A DNA stretch of 6,783 nucleotides. It comes from Bacillota bacterium. GTDB taxonomy: Bacteria > Bacillota > Bacilli > Thermoactinomycetales > DSM-44946. Positions 1 through 4,815 of this stretch are shown one piece after another; positions within the stretch are counted from its first letter, which is position 1; each line of letters opens with the position of its first letter. The notes below the pieces were generated by a model. That model was given only the letters and a program-made list of their open reading frames with translations, did not search any database and had not been told where the DNA came from. A program made the translations under genes and the position numbers. The DNA lies in contig JAJYSD010000067.1 in NCBI GenBank assembly GCA_021793745.1, positions 1 to 6,783 on the forward strand, written 5' to 3'.

Positions 1-608
1 TCGAGCTGTACGAGGCCACGCTGCGGGTGGAATACCTGCGCCGGGCGGCGGATCTTGCCCGGGAGATGCTCGACCTGTTCGGCGATGACCGGGGAGGGGG
101 GCTGTTTTTCTCCGGCAAAGACGGGGAGGAGCTGCTCACCCGTCCCAAGGAGTTGTACGACGGAGCCACCCCTTCCGGCAATTCGGTGGCGGGGTACATG
201 CTGCTTCGGCTTTCCCGGATACTGGCCGATCCCGAGCTGGAAAGGGAGGCGGAACGGCAACTTGCGGCCTTTGCTGCCACCGTCCGGCAGATGCCGATGG
301 CCTATACGTTTTATTTGACGGCGGTGCAGTTCGCCCTGGGTCCGACCCGGGAGATTGTCGTGGCCGGCCCGCCCAGCCGTGCGGATACCCGGCGGATGCT
401 GGAGATGGTCGGAAGGGCCTTTTTGCCGGATGCGGTATGGGTATACCGGCCGGAAGGAGAGCAGGCGCCGGAAGTGGAGGAGCTCATCCCCTATGTTCGG
501 GAGCATCGGGCAGTGGACGGCAAAGCCGCCGCCTATGTGTGCGAAAACTATGCCTGCCGTGAACCGGTGACGGATCCGGAGGAGCTGCGGATGCTTCTCG
601 AAACCTGA
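1..608 (+). CDS. yyaL: YyaL-type thioredoxin-domain/DUF255 family protein, C-terminal part only
   Basis: The open frame enters from the left edge (first complete codon at nt 3) and ends at TGA 606-608, giving about 201 residues. The GTG at 27 is internal, because the frame upstream of it continues with protein-like sequence (ELYEATLR). Full-length family members are roughly 600-700 residues: an N-terminal thioredoxin-like DUF255 domain followed by an (alpha/alpha)6-barrel resembling sugar epimerases and glycosidases. Only the end of the barrel is present here. Family hallmarks seen are the block TRPKELYDGATPSGNSV at about nt 138-188 and the C-terminal VCENYACREPVTDPEEL near nt 537-587, with its two cysteines. 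The biochemical role of bacterial YyaL proteins is not settled, and the thioredoxin domain lies outside the window, so its active site cannot be checked. The gene converges on guaD. Confidence 0.88.
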   Translation, partial: ELYEATLRVEYLRRAADLAREMLDLFGDDRGGGLFFSGKDGEELLTRPKELYDGATPSGNSVAGYMLLRLSRILADPELEREAERQLAAFAATVRQMPMAYTFYLTAVQFALGPTREIVVAGPPSRADTRRMLEMVGRAFLPDAVWVYRPEGEQAPEVEELIPYVREHRAVDGKAAAYVCENYACREPVTDPEELRMLLET

Positions 609-666
609 GGACAAGGCAGCGGTCGTTTCGAACCATCCGCCTTGGCGGGCTTTCAGCGGGGGAAAG

Positions 667-712
667 GGGGGGCCGTCCTGCCTTTGGGATCGCGGCGGCA
701 GCCCAGCCCCCC
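667..712. terminator. Nested GC-rich dyad between convergent yyaL and guaD; possible bidirectional terminator
   Basis: GGGGGGC (667-673) pairs perfectly with GCCCCCC (706-712). Inside this, CTGCC (678-682) pairs with GGCAG (697-701), leaving a symmetric 4x4 internal loop. The dyad sits in the 177-bp spacer between two convergent stop codons, where a shared terminator is expected. Neither strand has a real T-tract after the stem, so intrinsic termination is an inference. A second, smaller hairpin (CCGCC 637-641 / GGCGG 644-648, then TTT at 651-653) follows yyaL on the plus strand and is also weak. Confidence 0.35.
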
Positions 713-785
713 TTCGGTGTCCGATATGGATTCAGGCTTTCTTTTCCAAGGGGCGTATTTCGGCTTCACGCGGTCAGGCGGGGAA

Positions 786-1253
786 TCAATCGGCGTTGAG
801 CTTTTTCCAAAGGTGAAAGGGCTCCAGATACCCCTCGACCGGGATGGTTTGAAAGGGAATGGACCATTCCTCCGGGGGTTTTTGCCGGTCTCGGCGGTAG
901 TGGGCGAGGCCGTCCGGATAGCCGGCCTGGAGCAATTCCTTCGTGGAACATGCTACATAGACGGCTTCGATCCCTGCCCAGTAGATCGCCGCCGTGCACA
1001 TGGAACACGGTTCGCCGCTGGCGTACAGCAGCGCACCGGCGAGGCGGCTCGTCTCCAAACGTTCGCATGCCTGGCGGATCGCCTGAATTTCCGCATGGGC
1101 GGTGGGGTCGTTCTTCGTAGTCACTTCATTGACGCCCCTGCCGATCACCTCCCCGTTTTGCACGATGATGGCGGCGAAGGGTCCGCCGTGACCGCTGCGC
1201 ACGTTTTCGACGGCCATGTTGACCGCCTCTTTCAGCCAGTGTTGGTGATCCAT
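786..1253 (-). CDS. guaD: Guanine deaminase (CDA-fold nucleoside/base deaminase)
   Basis: The 155-residue product belongs to the cytidine-deaminase fold. Guanine deaminase hydrolyses guanine to xanthine and ammonia in purine salvage and catabolism in the cytosol. The zinc site is visible as HAE (H53, with E55 as the proton shuttle) and PCSMC (C83 and C86). The residues fall at the same numbers as I recall for the 156-residue B. subtilis GuaD, as does D114, reported to contact substrate there. NDPTAHAE, GGPFAAII and AIYWA are also GuaD-like. The motif reads GEPCSMC rather than the usual CEPCPMC, so preference for another purine or nucleoside cannot be excluded. The start is ATG at 1253 with GGAGG at 1261-1265, spaced 7 nt. 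The gene is monocistronic as far as visible, divergent from the SRPBCC gene and preceded by a good sigma-A promoter. Confidence 0.92.
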   Translation of the reverse strand: MDHQHWLKEAVNMAVENVRSGHGGPFAAIIVQNGEVIGRGVNEVTTKNDPTAHAEIQAIRQACERLETSRLAGALLYASGEPCSMCTAAIYWAGIEAVYVACSTKELLQAGYPDGLAHYRRDRQKPPEEWSIPFQTIPVEGYLEPFHLWKKLNAD

Positions 1254-1291
1254 CTCGATTCCTCCGTTTCGTTGGGGTCGGTTTATCCGTC

Positions 1292-1320
1292 ATTTTATCC
1301 AAGTCCGACAAGATTGTAAA
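1292..1320 (-). promoter_or_regulatory. Sigma-A-like promoter of guaD
   Basis: On the minus strand, -35 TTTACA (1320-1315) and -10 TAAAAT (1297-1292) are separated by exactly 17 bp, each matching 5 of 6 consensus positions. The predicted start of transcription is near 1285, giving a leader of about 30 nt to the ATG. That leaves no room for a purine riboswitch. An inverted repeat, CCGGCA (1327-1332) / TGCCGG (1338-1343), lies directly upstream of the -35. Confidence 0.7.
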
Positions 1321-1423
1321 TTTTCGCCGGCAATGGATGCCGGGGTTTGCCGCAGGTGGAGAAGGTCCCGGACGTGCCGCTGAATGGGCGGCAAAAGTCC
1401 GGGTCGGATAAATACCCATTTAC

Positions 1424-1443
1424 ACGAAACCATTTGGTTTCGT
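1424..1443. promoter_or_regulatory. 20-bp inverted repeat; candidate operator for the neighbouring ArsR repressor
   Basis: ACGAAACCATTTGGTTTCGT has perfect 9-bp arms around a central TT, 26 bp before the start of the SRPBCC gene. A TTTACA hexamer (1419-1424) overlaps its left edge and a weak -10-like TATTTG (1443-1448) its right edge, 18 bp apart. The repeat therefore fills the promoter spacer, where a repressor would block RNA polymerase. ArsR-family dimers bind inverted repeats of this size, and such a regulator is encoded two genes' length downstream. The binding partner is inferred. Confidence 0.55.
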
Positions 1444-1469
1444 ATTTGATGTGAGCTGGAGGGATTGAC

Positions 1470-1898
1470 ATGGATCATCCACGCAAACTGCCGGCGATTC
1501 GCCAAACCGTGATCTTGAACGCCTCCATCGATCGGGTGTGGAAGGCCGTCTCCACCTCCGAGGGGATCGCTGCCTGGTTCATGCCCAATGATTTTCGACC
1601 GGAAGCGGGGAGCACCTTCACCCTGCAGACGCCCTTCGGTCCTTCACCGTGCAAGGTGTTGGAGCTGGATCCACCCCATCGGCTGGTCTTCGCCTGGGAT
1701 ACGTCCGGGTGGCGCGTCACCTTTGAGTTGAAAGAACGGGGAGAGCAGACGGAATTTACCCTTACCCATGACGGTTGGGGAGCCCCGGAGGAATACCTTT
1801 CAAAGGGAAGGGATACGAACCAAGCGATCCGCGATCGGATGAACCGCGGTTGGAAGGAGATCGTCCAGGTTCATCTGCCCAAATACGTGGAGGGATGA
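1470..1898 (+). CDS. SRPBCC/AHSA1-domain protein (YndB-like)
   Basis: The 142-residue protein is a single START-like SRPBCC domain of the AHSA1 type, a helix-grip fold with a deep hydrophobic ligand cavity. The visible family pattern is an N-terminal strand (residues 9-19), then VWKAVSTSEGIAAWFMP (23-39), the central beta segment VFAWD (73-77), a strand with alternating residues ending TLTHDGW (97-103), and a C-terminal helix containing GWKEIV (127-132). The length equals the usual family size (about 140-160; B. subtilis YndB is similar). The ligand is unknown, and members have been linked to lipid-like or aromatic compounds. The start is ATG 1470 with GGAGGG at 1458-1463, spaced 6 nt. It is followed on the same strand by an ArsR-family regulator 149 bp away, a common partner of SRPBCC genes, and preceded by a candidate operator. 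The two probably form one regulatory unit. Confidence 0.87.
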   Translation: MDHPRKLPAIRQTVILNASIDRVWKAVSTSEGIAAWFMPNDFRPEAGSTFTLQTPFGPSPCKVLELDPPHRLVFAWDTSGWRVTFELKERGEQTEFTLTHDGWGAPEEYLSKGRDTNQAIRDRMNRGWKEIVQVHLPKYVEG

Positions 1899-2047
1899 CT
1901 CTTTTCCTGCCAGAGCGGAGATCCGTCCTCCCCTTTTGGATCCGGGGTGGTTTATCATGGAAAGGCGGGCGCACGGGTCGTAGAGGCGTTCCGCGCGCTT
2001 TGTTTCCGGATTCGGGAGGACTAGGAAAGAAAGGCGGGGGAAGAGGC

Positions 2048-2404
2048 ATGACGACTTCTACCGAGTACGATGTGTTTCAGGCTGTTGCCGACCCCACCCG
2101 GCGACAGCTCCTGAAGCTGCTGGCTGAGCAGGAGATGCCGGTCACCGTGATCGCCAGTCATTTTCCCATGAGCCGCACCGCCGTTTCCAAGCATCTGCGC
2201 GTCTTGTCCAGGGCGGGGTTGGTCACCGCCAGAAAAGAGGGACGGGAAACGCGGTACCGGCTCCGGCCGGAGCCCCTTCTCGAACTGAAGGAGTGGCTCT
2301 CCTATTTCGAGCGGTTCTGGGAAGACCGGCTGGTCCGGCTCCTTTGTGGAAGCCGATGGGGAGCGGGAGGGAAAAGGGAGGGAGCCAACGGAGACCGATT
2401 GTAA
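2048..2404 (+). CDS. ArsR-family winged-helix transcriptional repressor (non-metal type), with an altered C-terminus
   Basis: From ATG 2048 the product is 118 residues. It has the ArsR wHTH: helix 1 with VFQAVADPTRRQLLKLL (9-25), the DNA-recognition segment MSRTAVSKHLRVLSRAGLV (41-59), and the beta-wing VTARKEGRETRYRL (59-72). The ELCVCDL-type metal-binding motif is absent, so it is probably not a metal sensor. It fits the group of small autorepressors encoded beside SRPBCC proteins. The open frame runs back to 1775, but family members begin just before YDVFQAVADPTRR, and GGGGGAA (2036-2042) gives a usable ribosome binding site. After FWEDRLVRL (90-98) the sequence becomes CGSRWGAGGKREGANGDRL, which is unlike a helix. 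The next frame reads SFVEADGEREGKGREPTE to TGA 2412-2414, more like a normal ArsR tail, so a one-base frameshift near 2339-2342 is suspected. Confidence 0.85.
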   Translation: MTTSTEYDVFQAVADPTRRQLLKLLAEQEMPVTVIASHFPMSRTAVSKHLRVLSRAGLVTARKEGRETRYRLRPEPLLELKEWLSYFERFWEDRLVRLLCGSRWGAGGKREGANGDRL

Positions 2405-2696
2405 CTGGGCTTGAAATTCCGTTCGTGCGAGCGTTCCGGCGCAGGCCGGGCGAACCGATGCTCCGGCGGGCGCATCCCGGCAAGGTGCCATCCCCGGGGG
2501 CAGCCCTCAGCGACCGCCGGCCCTTGAAGGCCGCTCCTTTGGCAGAGCGAGGGCAGGGCTGACCGGAAGCGGCATGTGGTCACTGCAGGACATCGAACTC
2601 TCGAGATCAATTACGGGGGGTGGGGGTTCTGCGTCCCCCCGCTCGGATGCGTCCACAGGCCGGGTGTCGTCCGTCACCGGTGGGATGCTTTGCCCG
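2405..2696. other. Gene-free spacer with several GC-rich inverted repeats
   Basis: No convincing coding frame, tRNA or known riboswitch is seen in these 292 bp between arsR (+) and trmH (-). Short dyads are present: CCGGC/GCCGG (2436-2449, loop GCAG), flanked by GTTCG (2421-2425) and CGAAC (2451-2455); CAGCCCT/AGGGCTG (2501-2507 with 2555-2561), enclosing CGGCC/GGCCG (2518-2533); and GGGGG/CCCCC (2622-2626 with 2635-2639). The last lies 57 nt past the trmH stop on the minus strand and could contribute to termination, but it lacks a T-tract. In sequence this GC-rich, several of these may be chance. Confidence 0.4.
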
Positions 2697-3413
2697 TTAC
2701 AGGCTCTTTCGCACCTTGTCCCGAAGGCGCGGCTGGAGGGTTTGTATGACCCAATCCAGGAACACCTCGCGTTTCTCTTCGGAGGTGAGATAATAGCGAT
2801 CCCCGGCCGTTTCGCGGGCTCGTTTCGTCACTTCCTGCAGGGTGAGGGCCGCTGCCACCGATATATTGAAGCTCTGCACGAAGCCCACCATGGGGATGTA
2901 AAACTTCTGGTGCGCCAGGTCGGCGGCTTCCTCCGAGATGCCCCGATGTTCGTTGCCGAAGAGCAGCACCGTGGGTCTGGAGAGGTCGATTTCCCCGATC
3001 GGGACCGCGTCATTCCCGAGGTACGTGGCGCAAATTTGGTAGCCCTGCGCCGTCAGATCCCGAATGGCCGTCTGCAGGTCCGGCTGCTTATGGATGGTCA
3101 GCCATTTATGGGAGCCCTGGGTAACCTTTCGGTTGGGTTCAAAGGGTTGGTCCCCCTCGACGACGGTGATGTTCTGGACCCCGAAGGCATCCGCCGTCCG
3201 CAGGACGGCGGCCTGGTTGTGCCCGTCATCGATCGCTTCGAGCAAAATGGAAATGTACCTTGTCCGTTGACTCAACACCTGATACAGCCGCATCAAACGC
3301 TGGGGCAAGATCATATCCGCGATCCATTGTTCGTTTTCCCGCAACAGACCGGTATCGATCAACATTTGCTTAACCGACTCTTCATTGACAGGTTCCTGGG
3401 TTGACAACAGCAA
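2697..3413 (-). CDS. trmH: tRNA (guanosine-2'-O-)-methyltransferase, TrmH/SpoU family
   Basis: The 238-residue protein is a SPOUT (class IV, knotted) SAM-dependent RNA methyltransferase. TrmH methylates the 2'-OH of G18 in the D-loop of tRNA. All three SpoU motifs are intact: motif I NQAAVLRTADAFGV (66-79, with N66 and R72), motif II VLLFGNEHRGIS (149-160, with E155), and motif III IPMVGFVQSFNISVAAAL (173-190, with N183). N66, R72, E155 and N183 have the same relative spacing as the N35, R41, E124 and N152 that I recall for Thermus TrmH. The GSHKWL segment (100-105) and the N-terminal and C-terminal helical extensions also favour TrmH over the rRNA enzyme RlmB. The start is TTG at 3413, chosen because GAGGGGG (3421-3427) lies 7 nt upstream and no ATG occurs before codon 17. 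Gm18 modification is typical of thermophiles but not restricted to them. Confidence 0.9.
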   Translation of the reverse strand: MLLSTQEPVNEESVKQMLIDTGLLRENEQWIADMILPQRLMRLYQVLSQRTRYISILLEAIDDGHNQAAVLRTADAFGVQNITVVEGDQPFEPNRKVTQGSHKWLTIHKQPDLQTAIRDLTAQGYQICATYLGNDAVPIGEIDLSRPTVLLFGNEHRGISEEAADLAHQKFYIPMVGFVQSFNISVAAALTLQEVTKRARETAGDRYYLTSEEKREVFLDWVIQTLQPRLRDKVRKSL

Positions 3414-3757
3414 CTTCTATCCCCCTCTTACCCATCATTGTTCCCGGGTCGGGCTGAATAGAAGCGGAGTCATTGTTACTTTATCATTTTTTGTCTCGGA
3501 TTTCTTCTGTGGGCCTTTTTTTTATTTTTTTCTGACCAGGGGGAAGCCATCGCCTAACCGCGGATGGATCATGCCGAAATCCTCGCCGCCCAACGGATTC
3601 GTTGTTGCGGGGGTGGACCCATCCGCCTGGCGGAAGGGACAGGGCTCGCACTCTTGAGGGCTCGACTCCGCGGCCAGCGGGTGACTTCGGCGTCCTTCGG
3701 CCTTCGGCAACCCTTTACCGGAGCATGACCGAGCGTCAGGGGCGGGACTCCGGGTCG
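3414..3757. other. Gene-free interval between yrrT and trmH, with a T-rich block and degenerate repeats
   Basis: These 344 bp contain no convincing gene. Next to yrrT lies a dyad CCGGAG (3718-3723) / CTCCGG (3748-3753), enclosing TGAC/GTCA (3726-3738). It begins within a few bases of the yrrT stop but has no T-tract. A near-duplicate AGGGCTCG...ACTC occurs at 3641 and 3657, CTTCGG occurs three times (3685, 3695, 3702), and a hairpin TCCGC/GCGGA sits at 3622-3634. From 3480 to 3535 the plus strand is T-rich (A-tracts on the trmH strand), which could act as an UP-like element for trmH. I could not find a clear -35/-10 pair for trmH here. Confidence 0.4.
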
Positions 3758-4420
3758 TCATTTACCGGTTCGATCGCCGGCCATCAGCCATACATAGCGG
3801 TTCAGCTGTTTCAGATGGACCGTGAAACCGGCCTGGTGGAAGGCTTGTTTCAGCCGCCCGATCAGGGGATAATATTCGCGCTTTAAATCCAGCATCAGTT
3901 CATAAAAACCCCGCTCTTCCGCTTCCCGTTCCAGATCCCTTTTGGTCCCTTCATCCTGAAACGCGGTGTCGGCGAACACGATTTTTCCCCCTGGACGGAG
4001 CCGCAGTGAGAAATCCCGGAGCGCCTGATCCTTCTCTTCATCGGTGAGGTGGTGAAAGGCGTAGGTGCTGACGATCCCGTCCACAGGCGGGAGGCCCTCC
4101 GGCACCTGCAGAAAATGCCCTTCGTACAGCTCCAGCTCCGGCAGTTTGCTCTTCGCCCTTTCGCGCATGGCGGCAGACGGTTCGATTCCGATCACGCGAT
4201 AACCGGCGTCCAGCAGCAGGCGGGATAAATTGCCGGTACCGACACCGAATTCTAGCACTACACTGCCTCGGGGAAGGGAGAGGGTTTCCACCACCGTTTT
4301 CAAGATCTCGTGGTAGCCCTGAAAAACTTCGATATATTCCGGATGACCGCCGGTGACGGCACGATCGTAATCCCGGGCCCATTCCTCAAATAAATCGTTG
4401 AAGCGGGGCTGCTTCGCCAT
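3758..4420 (-). CDS. yrrT: YrrT-family SAM-dependent methyltransferase (class I)
   Basis: From ATG 4420 the product is 220 residues with a Rossmann-type class I methyltransferase fold. Motif I is LEFGVGTGN (56-64), the ribose-binding acidic residue is E80 in GIEPSAAMR, and VSTYAFHHLTDEEK (117-130) and KIVFADTAF (146-154) are strongly YrrT-like, as is the N-terminal LFEEWARDYD (10-19). The substrate of YrrT is unknown. In B. subtilis the gene heads an operon for methionine-to-cysteine recycling through S-adenosylhomocysteine, but no mtnN, cysteine synthase or lyase gene follows here. ATG 4420 has GGGGGA at 4428-4433 spaced 7 nt and matches the usual family start. The in-frame ATG at 4435 (five more residues) has AAGGA abutting it with no spacer. 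A perfect TATAAT lies upstream. Confidence 0.9.
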   Translation of the reverse strand: MAKQPRFNDLFEEWARDYDRAVTGGHPEYIEVFQGYHEILKTVVETLSLPRGSVVLEFGVGTGNLSRLLLDAGYRVIGIEPSAAMRERAKSKLPELELYEGHFLQVPEGLPPVDGIVSTYAFHHLTDEEKDQALRDFSLRLRPGGKIVFADTAFQDEGTKRDLEREAEERGFYELMLDLKREYYPLIGRLKQAFHQAGFTVHLKQLNRYVWLMAGDRTGK

Positions 4421-4457
4421 CGTCAAATCCCCCATTCCTTGTGGAGCATTTTTGTCT

Positions 4458-4485
4458 ATTATATACCACTTCCCACATCGGTGAA
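4458..4485 (-). promoter_or_regulatory. Promoter of yrrT
   Basis: On the minus strand, -10 TATAAT (4463-4458) is a perfect match, and TTCACC (4485-4480) matches 4 of 6 -35 positions with a 16-bp spacer. The predicted start is near 4451, giving a 30-nt leader to ATG 4420 but only about 15 nt to the ATG at 4435. That supports the shorter protein and leaves no space for an S-box riboswitch. Confidence 0.6.
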
Positions 4486-4535
4486 CTCTATATTATCCCC
4501 GCATCATTTCCTTCCGACCACAAGGGGCGGAATCG

Positions 4536-4565
4536 GAGTCCGGTTCCATCGATCCGGACTCTTTT
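4536..4565 (+). terminator. Terminator-like hairpin with no upstream plus-strand gene
   Basis: GAGTCCGG (4536-4543) and CCGGACTC (4554-4561) form a perfect 8-bp stem with a 10-nt loop, followed by TTTT (4562-4565). Oriented on the plus strand this resembles a short intrinsic terminator. The nearest upstream genes (yrrT, trmH) are on the other strand, so it may insulate the ATPase promoter from antisense-direction transcription or end an unannotated short RNA. The T-tract is short. Confidence 0.45.
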
Positions 4566-4638
4566 GGTGTAGATGGCCTGGAGGACGTGGAAGGTACGCA
4601 CCTGGCGAATATTACCAATGACCGGGGCAAAAAAGGTC

Positions 4639-4667
4639 TTTACCTTCGGCGGAATCCAGATTATAAT
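4639..4667 (+). promoter_or_regulatory. Promoter P1 of the P1B-4 ATPase gene
   Basis: TTTACC (4639-4644) and a perfect TATAAT (4662-4667) are separated by 17 bp. Transcription would start near 4674, giving a leader of about 140 nt that contains both Fur-like boxes and the 4741-4760 palindrome. The -10 lies wholly inside the PerR box. Confidence 0.6.
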
Positions 4668-4675
4668 TATTATAA
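4661..4675. promoter_or_regulatory. PerR box (perfect 7-1-7 inverted repeat)
   Basis: TTATAATTATTATAA matches the B. subtilis Per-box consensus TTATAATNATTATAA at every defined position. It covers the P1 -10 and the predicted start site, the expected place for repression. PerR is the Fur-family peroxide sensor, and it represses the iron exporter gene pfeT in B. subtilis. Binding here is inferred from the match and the gene context. Confidence 0.75.
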
Positions 4676-4699
4676 ATAAGTTTGCTGAAGCCAAATTGT

Positions 4700-4728
4700 T
4701 TGATAGAGATAAAAATAATAATAATCAT
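4700..4728 (+). promoter_or_regulatory. Possible second promoter P2, overlapped by a Fur box
   Basis: TTGATA (4700-4705, 5 of 6) and AATCAT (4723-4728, 4 of 6) are 17 bp apart. The -10 is inside the Fur box, an arrangement typical of Fur-repressed promoters. The AT-rich sequence makes chance matches likely, so this is weaker than P1. Confidence 0.35.
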
Positions 4729-4732
4729 TATC
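4714..4732. promoter_or_regulatory. Fur box 1
   Basis: The 19-mer AATAATAATAATCATTATC matches 17 of 19 positions of the classical Fur box (GATAATGATAATCATTATC). Read as 7-1-7 (4719-4733), TAATAATCATTATCA matches 13 of the 14 defined positions of TGATAATNATTATCA. It lies 38 bp beyond the PerR box. Binding by Fur rather than Zur is the more likely reading given the match and the iron-type ATPase. Confidence 0.75.
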
Positions 4733-4740
4733 AATTGCGT

Positions 4741-4760
4741 GCTACCCGGTACCGGGTAGC
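4741..4760. repeat. Perfect 20-bp palindrome between the two Fur boxes
   Basis: GCTACCCGGTACCGGGTAGC is fully self-complementary. Flanking bases 4737-4740 and 4761-4764 extend the pairing by T-A, a G-T wobble, C-G and G-C. As RNA in the P1 or P2 leader it would form a very stable hairpin (12 pairs around a GUAC loop). As DNA it could be an operator for an unidentified dimeric regulator. It is followed only by TTT (4768-4770), so it is not a standard terminator. Confidence 0.8.
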
Positions 4761-4779
4761 ATGCGCCTTTCCAGGACAC

Positions 4780-4794
4780 TAATAATGATTTTCA
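4780..4794. promoter_or_regulatory. Fur box 2 (weaker), just upstream of the ATPase ribosome binding site
   Basis: TAATAATGATTTTCA matches 12 of the 14 defined positions of the 7-1-7 Fur consensus TGATAATNATTATCA. It ends 6 bp before the GGGAGG at 4801-4806, more than 100 bp downstream of the P1 start site. A bound dimer there would act as a roadblock or cooperate with the first box. Confidence 0.45.
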
Positions 4795-4815
4795 TTTGTT
4801 GGGAGGCGGAACGTC

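Noticed and set aside
1254..1290. Purine riboswitch in the guaD leader, or S-box in the yrrT leader
   Set aside because: Both predicted leaders are about 30 nt long, too short for either aptamer, and no conserved core is visible.
642..1319. 225-residue plus-strand open frame
   Set aside because: It is antisense to guaD and extends through its promoter, with no domain match.
1775..2047. Upstream extension of the arsR frame from ATG 1775
   Set aside because: It would overlap the SRPBCC gene by 124 bp, and the extra residues are unlike any ArsR N-terminus. The family start matches ATG 2048.
2615..2626. G-runs (GGGGGG and GGGGG) as a G-quadruplex
   Set aside because: Only two G-tracts are adjacent, and four are needed. 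The G-run at 666-672 is single as well.
2574..3404. 276-residue plus-strand open frame
   Set aside because: It is the antisense shadow of trmH, whose SpoU motifs are all intact on the minus strand.
3510..3536. T-tracts after GGGCC as a plus-strand terminator
   Set aside because: No stem with a matching partner was found immediately upstream, and no plus-strand gene precedes it.
3522..3761. 79-residue minus-strand open frame whose ATG overlaps the yrrT stop (ATGA)
   Set aside because: The overlap is suggestive of translational coupling, but the product is low-complexity (Pro/Ser/Gly/Arg), has no recognisable domain and no good ribosome binding site. It covers the degenerate spacer and ends in the A-tract.
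4421..4435. Five-residue longer yrrT from ATG 4435
   Set aside because: AAGGA directly abuts this ATG without a spacer, and the leader from the predicted promoter would be only about 15 nt. ATG 4420 has a well-spaced GGGGGA.
4573..4782. 69-residue plus-strand open frame containing IIIIIN and NNNN
   Set aside because: The runs are translations of the PerR and Fur boxes, so it is regulatory DNA, not a gene.
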